A stretch of DNA of 5,888 nucleotides from Terriglobia bacterium (lineage in GTDB: Bacteria > Acidobacteriota > Terriglobia > UBA7540): the NCBI GenBank assembly GCA_030042795.1, contig JASHYZ010000359.1, positions 1 to 5,888 on the forward strand, given 5' to 3'. The notes under the pieces were generated by a model. The model saw nothing but the letters and a program-made list of their open reading frames with translations, had not been told where the DNA came from and searched no databases. Positions within the stretch are counted from its first letter, which is position 1. Each line of letters opens with the position of its first letter. Shown one piece after another: positions 1 to 5,190 of this stretch. A program made the position numbers and the translations under genes.

Positions 1-263
1 ATGAGCGAGGCGAACTCAGCGTAGCAAAGTCCGGCAAAGGCGCAAGCGAGGCCGGCGACGATGAACGAGAGCACAATCCCCGGACCCGCCGTCGTAGCCG
101 CAACCGGGCCTGTCAGCACGAAAATGCCGGTTCCGATAATCGCTCCAATGCCCAGCGTGATCAGATTAAACGGTCCCAAGGCGCGCCTGAGGCCGCCTGT
201 CTCACCCTCCGTCTCGAGCAGCATCCCTTTCAGGTCTTTCTTGGCCAACAGATTCAAGCTCAT
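1..263 (-). CDS. APC-family amino-acid permease, N-terminal part (gene runs off the left edge)
   Basis: Inner-membrane transporter that probably imports amino acids by cation symport or exchange. Only the first 87 codons are present. The reverse-strand product opens with MSLNLLAKKDLKGMLLE, a short charged cytoplasmic tail. A first membrane helix follows, carrying the glycine-rich APC signature GIGAIIGTGIF at residues 38-48, whose unwound glycines bind the substrate amino and carboxyl groups. A second helix runs from about residue 62 to 82. The tail with E-T-x-G-L-x-R-x-L-G before helix 1 resembles the cationic amino-acid transporter (CAT/YfnA) branch. The ATG at 263 is favoured because AAGGTGAT lies 6 bases before it. 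The gene is divergent from the phosphatase gene. Family call is secure; substrate is not, since the specificity-determining helices are outside the window. Confidence 0.9.
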   Translation of the reverse strand, partial: MSLNLLAKKDLKGMLLETEGETGGLRRALGPFNLITLGIGAIIGTGIFVLTGPVAATTAGPGIVLSFIVAGLACAFAGLCYAEFASL

Positions 264-285
264 AAAAGGATCACCTTAACAGGTC

Positions 286-301
286 CGATCTTGGAAGATT
301 G
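286..301. repeat. Short inverted repeat in the permease leader
   Basis: The core is a perfect palindrome, ATCTT-GG-AAGAT (288-299). The flanking bases add one G.T and one C-G match. It lies 25-38 bases upstream of the permease start. The 2-base centre is too tight for a good RNA hairpin, so a protein-binding site is the more natural reading. The core is short and could be chance. Confidence 0.3.
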
Positions 302-327
302 TTCGTTCACCTCACGAGTGCACAAGC

Positions 328-356
328 ATTTTGCAGCGGAACGGCCCGACTTGCAA
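328..356 (-). promoter_or_regulatory. Weak candidate sigma-70-type promoter for the permease
   Basis: Read on the reverse strand, TTGCAA (351-356) and CAAAAT (328-333) are exactly 17 bases apart, each matching 4 of 6 consensus bases. Transcription would start near 321, giving a leader of about 58 bases. The match is weak. The rest of the divergent region (264-520) shows no better promoter for either gene: TTGATA at 441-446 faces the phosphatase but has no acceptable -10 partner. Confidence 0.25.
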
Positions 357-507
357 CAAGAGATGACTTTCGCAGGCAGATGGCAGCCGCAAAACCATGA
401 CACAATAGAGCGGGGTATTAAGTAAGACGGCCCTGTCCGGTTGATAGGCGGACCTACCAGTCCAAAGCTTGATCTTAACAGCAAGGGTGTTCGCAGAGCC
501 GTAGTCT

Positions 508-511
508 GGAG
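508..511 (+). promoter_or_regulatory. Ribosome binding site that fixes the phosphatase start
   Basis: GGAG lies 9 bases before the GTG at 521. The only nearby ATG (514) is just 2 bases downstream of GGAG and its frame closes after nine codons, so GTG 521 is the supported start. Confidence 0.6.
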
Positions 512-520
512 CAATGTCGC

Positions 521-2635
521 GTGCTGGATTTTCTCAAAAGTGAATATCACCAGCGCCGTGTAGCCCGATTCACAGTGTGGGTGCTGGCGTACGGCTTGGC
601 GCTCTGGCTGGTGGACCGGTTTTCGGGCGGCGTACCGGGCTTTCTGTGGTTCCTGTTCTGGGTTTCGTTTCTTTTCGTTGCCGGATACTATGCTATTCGC
701 TTGCTCAAGACTGTCACACGCACTCTGCTCTGGCATTTACGGCGGCGTCTGATATTGACCTACTTCTTTGTCGGCGTCGTTCCGATCGTACTCATTGTGC
801 TGATGGTGCTGGCCGCGGGTTTCATCCTGAACGGCCAACTAGCGTCGTTTCTGGTGTTATCGAGGCTGCGCGATCACACCGATCAACTCGAAAGACTCGC
901 CACATTACTGGCCCGGCACGGCGAGCACGCGAGCAAGCCCACCGCGGAGGCGATTGTCGCTGACCTCCAGAATTTCTTGAGCAACGAACTGGCGGAGCAG
1001 AATGCCGAGTACCCCGCGCTCGAAGTCACCTTGCAACTGGGCGCCATCACACGGGCCTTTCAGGCGGAGTCCGGGAAGCAGGCCACGCCAGTGGCCGCGC
1101 CCGCCTGGCTCAGCAAGGACACATTCGGTGGCATCGTCTTAGACGATAATCAACTGTACCTGCGTAGCGTCGAACGGACTAACACGCCTGACGGTACGCT
1201 CCTTGTGATTTTATCGCAGCCCTTCACCCCCCAACTTCTGGACGAGGTGGGCCAAGGCATCGGACCGGTCGGCGCCCTGTCACCCCGCGGCAATGTGCCT
1301 CGGGAGGCGGCTGGCCAAACACAACAGACTCCACCATCGCTGGGCAAGCCGCGGATTAACGTCACGAGCGGCGACAATCCTAGCGGAGAAATGAAGGCCA
1401 CCAATTCAGCTTCATTGAAGCTACCCCCTTCGACCGGGTTGCTTGATTACGCTGTCTATAACATGGCGACGCTTCAACCTTATACCTGGCAAGGGGACAC
1501 TGAACGAGTGCGGCCGGAGCTTGGTCTCTTTGTGGTGAGCACGCGAGTTTACGCCCTCAACCGGCAGCTCCTGAGCACACTGGGCCAATTCTCGGGCTTT
1601 TATTGGACCGCCTTCGCGGTGCTCGGTATCGTCTTTCTGGTGATCGAACTGGCGGCCCTTGTCATCAGTTGGAGGCTTACCCGTTCCATCACCACCACGG
1701 TGGACAAGCTGAACCTGGCCACCGAACGCGTGAAGGCCGGCGATTTTTCGCATCGCATCGATCTTCCTGCCCGCGACCAGTTGACGGCGCTCGGCGAGGC
1801 CTTCGACGGCATGACCGCTTCCGTGCAGCGCCTGCTGACCGAGTCTCTTGAAAAGACGCGCTTGGAAGGTGAACTCGAGATCGCGCGCGAGGTGCAGAAC
1901 CGGCTGTTTCCCCAATTCACTCCCGAGGTCACCGGCCTGCGCCTCTATGGACTTTGTAAGCCCGCCCGCACCGTGAGCGGCGATTACTATGACTTTCTGC
2001 GGCTGGGTGACGGCCGCGTGGGCTTGGTGGTGGGAGACATCAGCGGCAAAGGCATCTCGGCGGCGCTGCTCATGGCTACACTGCAATCCGCCTTACACGC
2101 GCAGTTCTATGACACACGTGCAGATTTACAAGGATCGTCTGATTGGCCGGCGCACACTGCCGCCGTCGTGAGCCGCCTGAATCGCCAAATCTACGCCAGC
2201 ACGCCCCGCGAAAAGTATGTCACCTTGTTTTATGGAGTTTATGATGGGGCCACCGGCAAGCTGACCTACACCAACGCCGGCCACCTGCCTCCCGTGATTT
2301 TTCGCCGGGGCAGCATGCTGAGGCTCGAGGGTGGAGGCACTGTCGTGGGCTTGTTCCCCTCTGCGCGCTACGAGCAAGTGGAAGTGCAGATTGAGCAGGG
2401 CGACATGCTGCTGGCGTTCACCGATGGCATGACGGAGCCCGAAAATAGCTACGGCGAGGAGTTTGGGGAAGACCGGCTGCTTGGTGTCGCTCGCCGCGCG
2501 CTGGGAGCCCCGCCCGAGGTTCTCATGGACGAGATCTATCGTAGCGTTAGTGATTGGACCGGCAGCTCGGAACTACAGGATGACATGACGCTGGTTGTGG
2601 GCGCGGCTCAGGGGCGGGCACGTAGCCTGACCTGA
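521..2635 (+). CDS. Membrane sensor phosphatase: 4 TM, HAMP, SpoIIE/RsbU-type PP2C domain
   Basis: Predicted Mn/Mg-dependent serine/threonine phosphatase of 704 residues that would transmit an envelope signal to the cytoplasm. Membrane helices are seen at about 16-34, 38-62, 78-103 and 361-385. The Arg/Lys-rich stretch 63-77 puts the N-terminus inside. Helices 3 and 4 bracket an extracytoplasmic domain of about 255 residues, with a Pro/Ser/Gly-rich stretch near 245-305. HAMP spans about 385-440, then a short coiled coil, then the catalytic domain (470-695). Metal-ligand motifs are intact: SGDYYD (486-491), GDISGKG (505-511), NAGH (585-588), TDG (634-636), DDMT (687-690). Such enzymes usually dephosphorylate an anti-sigma-factor antagonist (RsbV/SpoIIAA type), but no such partner or kinase is in the window. 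The extracytoplasmic loop matches no sensor fold I recognise. Fold and activity class are very likely; target and ligand are unknown. Confidence 0.93.
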   Translation: MLDFLKSEYHQRRVARFTVWVLAYGLALWLVDRFSGGVPGFLWFLFWVSFLFVAGYYAIRLLKTVTRTLLWHLRRRLILTYFFVGVVPIVLIVLMVLAAGFILNGQLASFLVLSRLRDHTDQLERLATLLARHGEHASKPTAEAIVADLQNFLSNELAEQNAEYPALEVTLQLGAITRAFQAESGKQATPVAAPAWLSKDTFGGIVLDDNQLYLRSVERTNTPDGTLLVILSQPFTPQLLDEVGQGIGPVGALSPRGNVPREAAGQTQQTPPSLGKPRINVTSGDNPSGEMKATNSASLKLPPSTGLLDYAVYNMATLQPYTWQGDTERVRPELGLFVVSTRVYALNRQLLSTLGQFSGFYWTAFAVLGIVFLVIELAALVISWRLTRSITTTVDKLNLATERVKAGDFSHRIDLPARDQLTALGEAFDGMTASVQRLLTESLEKTRLEGELEIAREVQNRLFPQFTPEVTGLRLYGLCKPARTVSGDYYDFLRLGDGRVGLVVGDISGKGISAALLMATLQSALHAQFYDTRADLQGSSDWPAHTAAVVSRLNRQIYASTPREKYVTLFYGVYDGATGKLTYTNAGHLPPVIFRRGSMLRLEGGGTVVGLFPSARYEQVEVQIEQGDMLLAFTDGMTEPENSYGEEFGEDRLLGVARRALGAPPEVLMDEIYRSVSDWTGSSELQDDMTLVVGAAQGRARSLT

Positions 2636-2642
2636 GCACATC

Positions 2643-2667
2643 GGTGCGATCGCTTCCCAACCGCACC
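2643..2667 (+). terminator. Possible terminator-like stem after the phosphatase gene
   Basis: GGTGCG (2643-2648) and CGCACC (2662-2667) form a perfect 6-bp GC-rich stem with a 13-base loop, starting 8 bases after the stop codon. No T-run follows, so an intrinsic terminator is uncertain. Confidence 0.3.
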
Positions 2668-2670
2668 CCA

Positions 2671-2700
2671 TTGACCAACTCCCAGAGAAATGACTAACAT
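2671..2700 (+). promoter_or_regulatory. Candidate promoter of the toxin-antitoxin operon
   Basis: TTGACC (2671-2676) matches the -35 consensus at 5 of 6 bases. After 18 bases comes TAACAT (2695-2700), matching the -10 consensus at 4 of 6. The -10 lies inside the left half of the palindrome at 2695-2714, so a repressor bound there would block polymerase. Confidence 0.5.
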
Positions 2701-2714
2701 GACTAGTATGGTTA
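2695..2714. promoter_or_regulatory. Palindromic operator candidate for toxin-antitoxin autoregulation
   Basis: TAAC-N3-ACTAGT-N3-GTTA is a symmetric 20-base element with all 14 defined bases matching. It ends 5 bases before the antitoxin ribosome binding site and overlaps the proposed -10. Phd/YefM antitoxins are known to bind palindromes in their own promoter and repress with the toxin as co-repressor. Position and symmetry fit this; binding itself is inferred. Confidence 0.5.
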
Positions 2715-2733
2715 TCTTTGGGGAGGGTTTGCT

Positions 2734-2988
2734 ATGTACGTTGAGACGTGGACTGTTGCCGAGGCCAAGGCAAAGTTCAGCGAACTGATTGATCGTGCTC
2801 GGTCAGGAGGGCCACAACTGGTTACGCGCCACGGCCGCACCGCTGTGGTGGTGGTAGCAGCCGAGGAATGGGAGCGCAAGACGAAACGAGCTGGGACCCT
2901 GGCCGACTTTCTTGCCGTCTCGCCCCTTCGCGGCTCAGGGCTCAAGGTCCCTCGCGTCAAAGGCGGCCCACGGAGGGTCAACTTGTGA
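2734..2988 (+). CDS. Phd/YefM-family antitoxin of a type II toxin-antitoxin pair
   Basis: Antitoxin of 84 residues expected to bind and neutralise the PIN toxin encoded next to it and to repress the operon. The N-terminal half is a typical Phd/YefM DNA-binding and dimerisation domain: WTVAEAKAKFSELIDRA (6-22), then a strand pair ending GRTAVVVVAAEEW (34-46). The tail from about residue 50, with LADFLAVSPLRGSGL (56-70), is the usual flexible toxin-wrapping segment. The start at 2734 is well supported by GGGGAGG 7 bases upstream, and no in-frame alternative competes. The last codon and stop overlap the toxin start (GTGA at 2985-2988), implying translational coupling. The pairing of a Phd-like antitoxin with a VapC/FitB-like toxin is common. 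Family and role are confident from sequence and context. Confidence 0.92.
   Translation: MYVETWTVAEAKAKFSELIDRARSGGPQLVTRHGRTAVVVVAAEEWERKTKRAGTLADFLAVSPLRGSGLKVPRVKGGPRRVNL
2972..2977 (+). promoter_or_regulatory. Ribosome binding site that decides the toxin start
   Basis: GGAGGG lies 7 bases before the GTG at 2985, inside the antitoxin coding sequence. It rules out the longer in-frame reading that opens at 2868 and gives the toxin the usual short N-terminus leading straight into LLDTN. Confidence 0.7.
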
Positions 2989-3413
2989 GTTTTCTTCTTG
3001 ACACCAATATTGTCTCCGAGTGGGTGAAGCCACGTCCTGATCAGGGTGTCGTCAGTTGGCTCACAGAGACGGACGAGGATCGTATATTCATCAGCGTTGT
3101 GACTCTGGCTGAGCTCCGATACGGAATCGAGCGTCTCGCCGAGAGCATCCGGCGCCAGCGCCTAGACGAATGGTTGCAAGAGGAGCTGCCGCAGCGCTTC
3201 GAGGGCCGGGTGCTGCCGGTCAACGGAGCCGTCGCCGATTCGTGGGGCAGACTGATGGCACGTGGCCGGAAAACGGGTCGCCCTGTAGGCGCTGTCGACG
3301 CCTTCATTGCCGCGACCGCGCAGGCGCACCACCTGACGCTCGTCACCCGCAACGTTCGGGACTTCAAACCTATGATGAACGACATTGTGAACCCATGGGC
3401 GGGCGCCCAATGA
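2985..3413 (+). CDS. vapC: VapC/FitB-like PIN-domain toxin (ribonuclease)
   Basis: PIN-domain ribonuclease toxin of 142 residues, expected to cleave tRNA, rRNA or mRNA when freed from its antitoxin. The acidic metal-binding set is present: Asp6 in FLLDTNIVSE, Glu43 in TLAELRYGIE, Asp105 in VDAFIAATA, and the C-terminal TRNVRDF (121-127), where Asp126 is a likely further ligand. The whole chain, including the ending NPW near 136-138, follows the VapC4/5-FitB pattern and has its usual length. GTG 2985 starts inside the antitoxin stop with a 4-base overlap, so toxin synthesis is probably coupled to antitoxin translation. The reading frame is intact and no catalytic residue is missing, so the pair is probably functional. 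RNA target cannot be told from sequence. Confidence 0.92.
   Translation: MSFLLDTNIVSEWVKPRPDQGVVSWLTETDEDRIFISVVTLAELRYGIERLAESIRRQRLDEWLQEELPQRFEGRVLPVNGAVADSWGRLMARGRKTGRPVGAVDAFIAATAQAHHLTLVTRNVRDFKPMMNDIVNPWAGAQ
3396..3409. repeat. GC-rich inverted repeat at the toxin 3' end
   Basis: TGGGCG-GG-CGCCCA is a perfect inverted repeat inside the last codons of the toxin gene. As RNA it can fold as a 5-bp stem closing a GGGC loop. No T-run follows. It may slow or attenuate read-through toward the reductase gene, or simply reflect Trp-Ala-Gly-Ala codons. Confidence 0.3.
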
Positions 3414-3419
3414 AAACCA

Positions 3420-3438
3420 GTTCGGAGTAACTCCGAAC
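3420..3438. repeat. Perfect 8-bp inverted repeat between toxin and reductase genes
   Basis: GTTCGGAG-TAA-CTCCGAAC has an 8-bp stem and a 3-base centre, and fills most of the 34-base gap between the toxin stop and the reductase start. The right arm ends directly before the reductase ribosome binding site (GGAG, 3439-3442). With no T-run it is more likely an operator or a translation-influencing hairpin than a terminator. Confidence 0.45.
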
Positions 3439-3447
3439 GGAGAGAAC

Positions 3448-4191
3448 GTGGCAGGTCATAAACAAGTCGCATTGGTGACGGGCGGTTCGCGGGGCATCGG
3501 GCGCGAGATTGCGTTGAGCCTTGCCCAACCGGGGGTCGCGGTGGCCATCGCTTACAGAACCAACAAGACCGCCGCGCAGCGCGTGGAGGCTGCCCTGCGC
3601 TCACAGGGCGCCGAGGCTATGGCTGTGGCAACTGACGTCACGGAACCCTCACGCGTACAGAAACTTATCGAAACCGTGCTCAGCCAGTGGGGACGCCTCG
3701 ACATTCTGGTGAACAACGTTGGCGATTTCCAGTGGAAGCAGGTGGCGGATTCGAGCCTGGTGGAATGGCACGCGATTGTCGCCTCCAATTTGTTCAGCGT
3801 GTTTTACACCTCAAAATACGCTCTGCCCGCCATGCGTGCGAAGCACTGGGGCCGGATCATCAACCTGGGTGCGGTGGGGGCGGAGCGGGCCTTCGGCCAA
3901 GCGACCATTTCGGCCTATGCCGCGGCCAAGTCCGCTATGGTCGCCTTCAGCCGCTCGCTGGCCCTCGAAGAGGCGCGGCACGGGATTACGGTGAATGTGG
4001 TGAATCCACCCATCATGGATGAGAACACCCTGTCTCGCGAGGAAGCTGAGCGCATTCGCGACGCTCGCTTCCCTGCCGGCCGACCGCCAGCCGCTGAAGA
4101 TATCGCGTCTGCGGTTAAGTTCTTCGCCTCCGAGGAAGCCGGGTTTATCACCGGACAAGTTCTGAACGTAGCTGGGGGATGGATGTTGTGA
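3448..4191 (+). CDS. FabG-like short-chain dehydrogenase/reductase lacking the usual catalytic Ser
   Basis: Classical SDR of 247 residues, closest in layout to 3-oxoacyl-ACP reductase (FabG). The Rossmann dinucleotide motif TGGSRGIG is at 11-18, an Asp-Val pair (DV, 63-64) lines the adenine pocket, NNVG is at 89-92, and Asn114 is in place. The active-site pair YAAAK gives Tyr157 and Lys161. Aligning GRIINLGAVG (135-144) with FabG's GRIITIGSVVG puts Ala142 where the catalytic Ser belongs, and no other Ser lies between 130 and 154. The post-strand PG motif is NPP (186-188) here. The C-terminus ends in the usual GQVLNVAGGW. GTG 3448 follows GGAG by 5 bases. It may be co-transcribed with the toxin-antitoxin pair upstream, or have a promoter inside the toxin gene. 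Reductase fold is certain; substrate, and whether it still catalyses reduction, are open. Confidence 0.9.
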   Translation: MAGHKQVALVTGGSRGIGREIALSLAQPGVAVAIAYRTNKTAAQRVEAALRSQGAEAMAVATDVTEPSRVQKLIETVLSQWGRLDILVNNVGDFQWKQVADSSLVEWHAIVASNLFSVFYTSKYALPAMRAKHWGRIINLGAVGAERAFGQATISAYAAAKSAMVAFSRSLALEEARHGITVNVVNPPIMDENTLSREEAERIRDARFPAGRPPAAEDIASAVKFFASEEAGFITGQVLNVAGGWML

Positions 4192-4199
4192 AGTTCAGG

Positions 4200-4223
4200 G
4201 GTCGAAAAAGCTCCTTTTCGGCC
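4200..4223 (+). terminator. Stem-loop after the reductase stop, possible terminator
   Basis: GGTCGAAAA (4200-4208) pairs with TTTTCGGCC (4215-4223) over 9 bp, including one G.U, around a 6-base loop. It begins 8 bases past the reductase stop, which is the right place, but no T-run follows the stem. Confidence 0.35.
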
Positions 4224-4294
4224 GCCAGGGATTCTCGTGGGCCAGCAATTAGTTCACACGATACCCCTCCAACCCCATGATTCTTGTCCTCAAT

Positions 4295-4313
4295 GTGTGC
4301 ATAAAGTTTACAC
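4295..4313. promoter_or_regulatory. Possible enhancer (upstream activator) half-site pair
   Basis: GTGT-N11-ACAC is a dyad centred at 4304, about 120 bases before the start point predicted from the sigma-54 element. Sigma-54 activators bind dyads at about this distance. Only eight bases define it and no second copy was found. The rest of 4224-4397 shows no gene and no convincing sigma-70 promoter. Confidence 0.2.
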
Positions 4314-4397
4314 TCTGCCCAAGGCAAAACTGCCTCCAAGCCTGCTACTCTCCCGCAATTTACTTCCAGTCAATACTTTACTGCAGACTTCGAGCTT

Positions 4398-4413
4398 TGG
4401 CAGGTGAGTTGCC
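4398..4413 (+). promoter_or_regulatory. Sigma-54 (RpoN) -24/-12 promoter driving the receiver-ACP-synthase cluster
   Basis: TGGCAGGTGAGTTGCC matches the consensus TGGCACG-N4-TTGCW except C to G in the sixth base and C in the last. The invariant GG (4399-4400) and GC (4411-4412) have the required 10-base separation. Transcription would begin near 4424, leaving a 15-base leader that holds the GGGG ribosome binding site (4428-4431) just before the GTG at 4439. Match quality, strand and distance all agree. It implies dependence on a bacterial enhancer-binding protein, which is not encoded in the window. Confidence 0.65.
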
Positions 4414-4429
4414 TACAGTGTGTTGTAGG
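4412..4429. repeat. Inverted repeat spanning the -12 element and the start point
   Basis: CCTACA (4412-4417) and TGTAGG (4424-4429) are perfect inverted copies separated by GTGTGT. If the sigma-54 start is right, the left arm is upstream of the transcript, so the repeat would act as DNA, perhaps a repressor site. If transcription starts further upstream it could fold and mask part of the ribosome binding site. Confidence 0.35.
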
Positions 4430-4438
4430 GGTGTGTAA

Positions 4439-4828
4439 GTGGCCGCGACCAAGATACTGATCGTCGATGATGACCAGGGCAGCCGTGACTTGCTGAGCGA
4501 AGTGCTGGCGTCAAACGGCTATGTTGTCGCCGCCGTGGAGGATAGCGCAGCCGCGCGCGACGCGATCGCGCGCAACGGAGGTTACGATATCGTCATCGCG
4601 GACCTTCGCATGCCGAATGGGAGCGGGCTGGACCTGTTTCGGGATCTGCGCCGCCGTAAGCAACCCGAAGAACTCATTCTGATGTCGTCGTTTATGACGG
4701 GCAGTGAGAGGCAGCAGGCTCTTGAGTTGGGTGCGTGCGCGCTGCTGGATAAGCCGTTCCGTTTAACCCAACTGCTGGACGCCGTAAGCACTGTTGCGGA
4801 TAGGAAGTCCATGAGCATCAAACACTAA
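4439..4828 (+). CDS. Stand-alone CheY-like response-regulator receiver
   Basis: Single receiver domain of 129 residues with no output domain. It is expected to be phosphorylated by a histidine kinase and to act through protein contacts. Conserved residues are complete: acidic cluster Asp10-Asp11 in KILIVDDDQ (5-13), phospho-acceptor Asp55 in IADLRMPNGSGLDLF (53-67), Ser83 at the Thr/Ser switch position (LMSSF), and Lys105 in LLDKPF. The sequence resembles NtrC-family receivers, but the chain stops after the last helix with a short tail (DRKSMSIKH). GTG 4439 follows an in-frame stop directly, with GGGG 7 bases upstream. It heads the cluster: the ACP gene starts 44 bases after its stop on the same strand, with no clear terminator between. 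This suggests a regulatory tie to the acyl-synthesis genes. No cognate kinase is in the window. Confidence 0.93.
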   Translation: MAATKILIVDDDQGSRDLLSEVLASNGYVVAAVEDSAAARDAIARNGGYDIVIADLRMPNGSGLDLFRDLRRRKQPEELILMSSFMTGSERQQALELGACALLDKPFRLTQLLDAVSTVADRKSMSIKH

Positions 4829-4872
4829 GAGAGCCGTCGGGCTTCGGAATCAGAAACCGAGAGGAGATCATT

Positions 4873-5166
4873 ATGGATGTGGCATCGAAAGTGATTGAAA
4901 TCATTGCTCGGGAGCAGCACCTTGACCCCGACGCCATCAAGCTCGATTCGACTTTTCAAGAGCTTGGAATCGATTCCCTCGACGGAGTCAATATCCTCTT
5001 CGCCCTCGAAGAGGAGTTCAAGATCGATATTCCTGATTCCGTGGCGCAGAACATGAGGGGAGTACGCCAAGTGGTTGATAGCCTGACTCGCGTGCTCGAA
5101 GGCGGAGATATTTCCGATCTTGTGGCTATGGCCAAGAGCGATACGCAGGCTGTCACCACCAACTAA
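4873..5166 (+). CDS. Acyl carrier protein (phosphopantetheine-binding)
   Basis: Small acidic carrier protein of 97 residues that would hold growing acyl chains on a 4'-phosphopantetheine arm. The attachment site is Ser35 in ELGIDSLDGVNILFALEEEF (30-49). The four-helix ACP layout follows, with FKIDIPDSVAQNM (49-61) as the helix III region. The start is secure, with GGAG 6 bases before the ATG. The sequence departs from housekeeping AcpP in helix II (GVNILFAL where AcpP has TVELVMAL) and in the IPDSVAQNMRGVRQVV stretch. It also carries about 15 extra polar residues at the C-terminus. It sits between the receiver gene and the ketosynthase gene, 24 bases before the latter, so it probably serves that synthase. 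Carrier function is very likely; the dedicated rather than general role is inferred. Confidence 0.93.
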   Translation: MDVASKVIEIIAREQHLDPDAIKLDSTFQELGIDSLDGVNILFALEEEFKIDIPDSVAQNMRGVRQVVDSLTRVLEGGDISDLVAMAKSDTQAVTTN

Positions 5167-5190
5167 ACTTTCCCGATTCTGAGGCCGAAG

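Noticed and set aside
61..279. 72-codon forward open frame at the left edge
   Set aside because: It lies opposite the permease gene, whose APC signature is unmistakable; the forward product has no recognisable features.
514..543. ATG just before the phosphatase start
   Set aside because: The frame ends after nine codons and GGAG is only 2 bases away. It is unlikely to be a leader peptide, though overlap with GTG 521 was considered.
260..736. 158-codon reverse open frame across the divergent region
   Set aside because: It covers the promoter region and the start of the phosphatase on the opposite strand. Composition is erratic and no motif is visible.
1421..2086. 221-codon reverse open frame inside the phosphatase
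   Set aside because: It is antisense to the HAMP and catalytic regions, which are clearly coding on the forward strand; it is a GC-rich shadow frame.
2646..2653. GCGATCGC octamer, like the HIP1 repeat of cyanobacteria
   Set aside because: I found only one copy here and nothing else suggests a cyanobacterium; it is readily chance in GC-rich DNA.
2868..2984. Longer N-terminus for the toxin
   Set aside because: The extra 39 codons overlap the antitoxin out of frame. The PIN domain begins right after GTG 2985, which has a good ribosome binding site.
4284..4312. Sigma-70 promoter built on TTGTCC and CATAAA or TTTACA
   Set aside because: Spacing is 10 bases for the first pair, and the properly spaced alternative matches the -10 at only 3 of 6 bases. 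The sigma-54 element is far stronger.
4322..4335. Small hairpin AGGCA-AAAC-TGCCT in the intergenic region
   Set aside because: It has a 5-bp stem, no T-run and competing alternative pairings; too weak to call a terminator or riboswitch.
4148..4339. 63-codon reverse open frame over the reductase end and the intergenic region
   Set aside because: It overlaps the reductase C-terminus antisense and has no recognisable motif; the overlap argues against a real gene.
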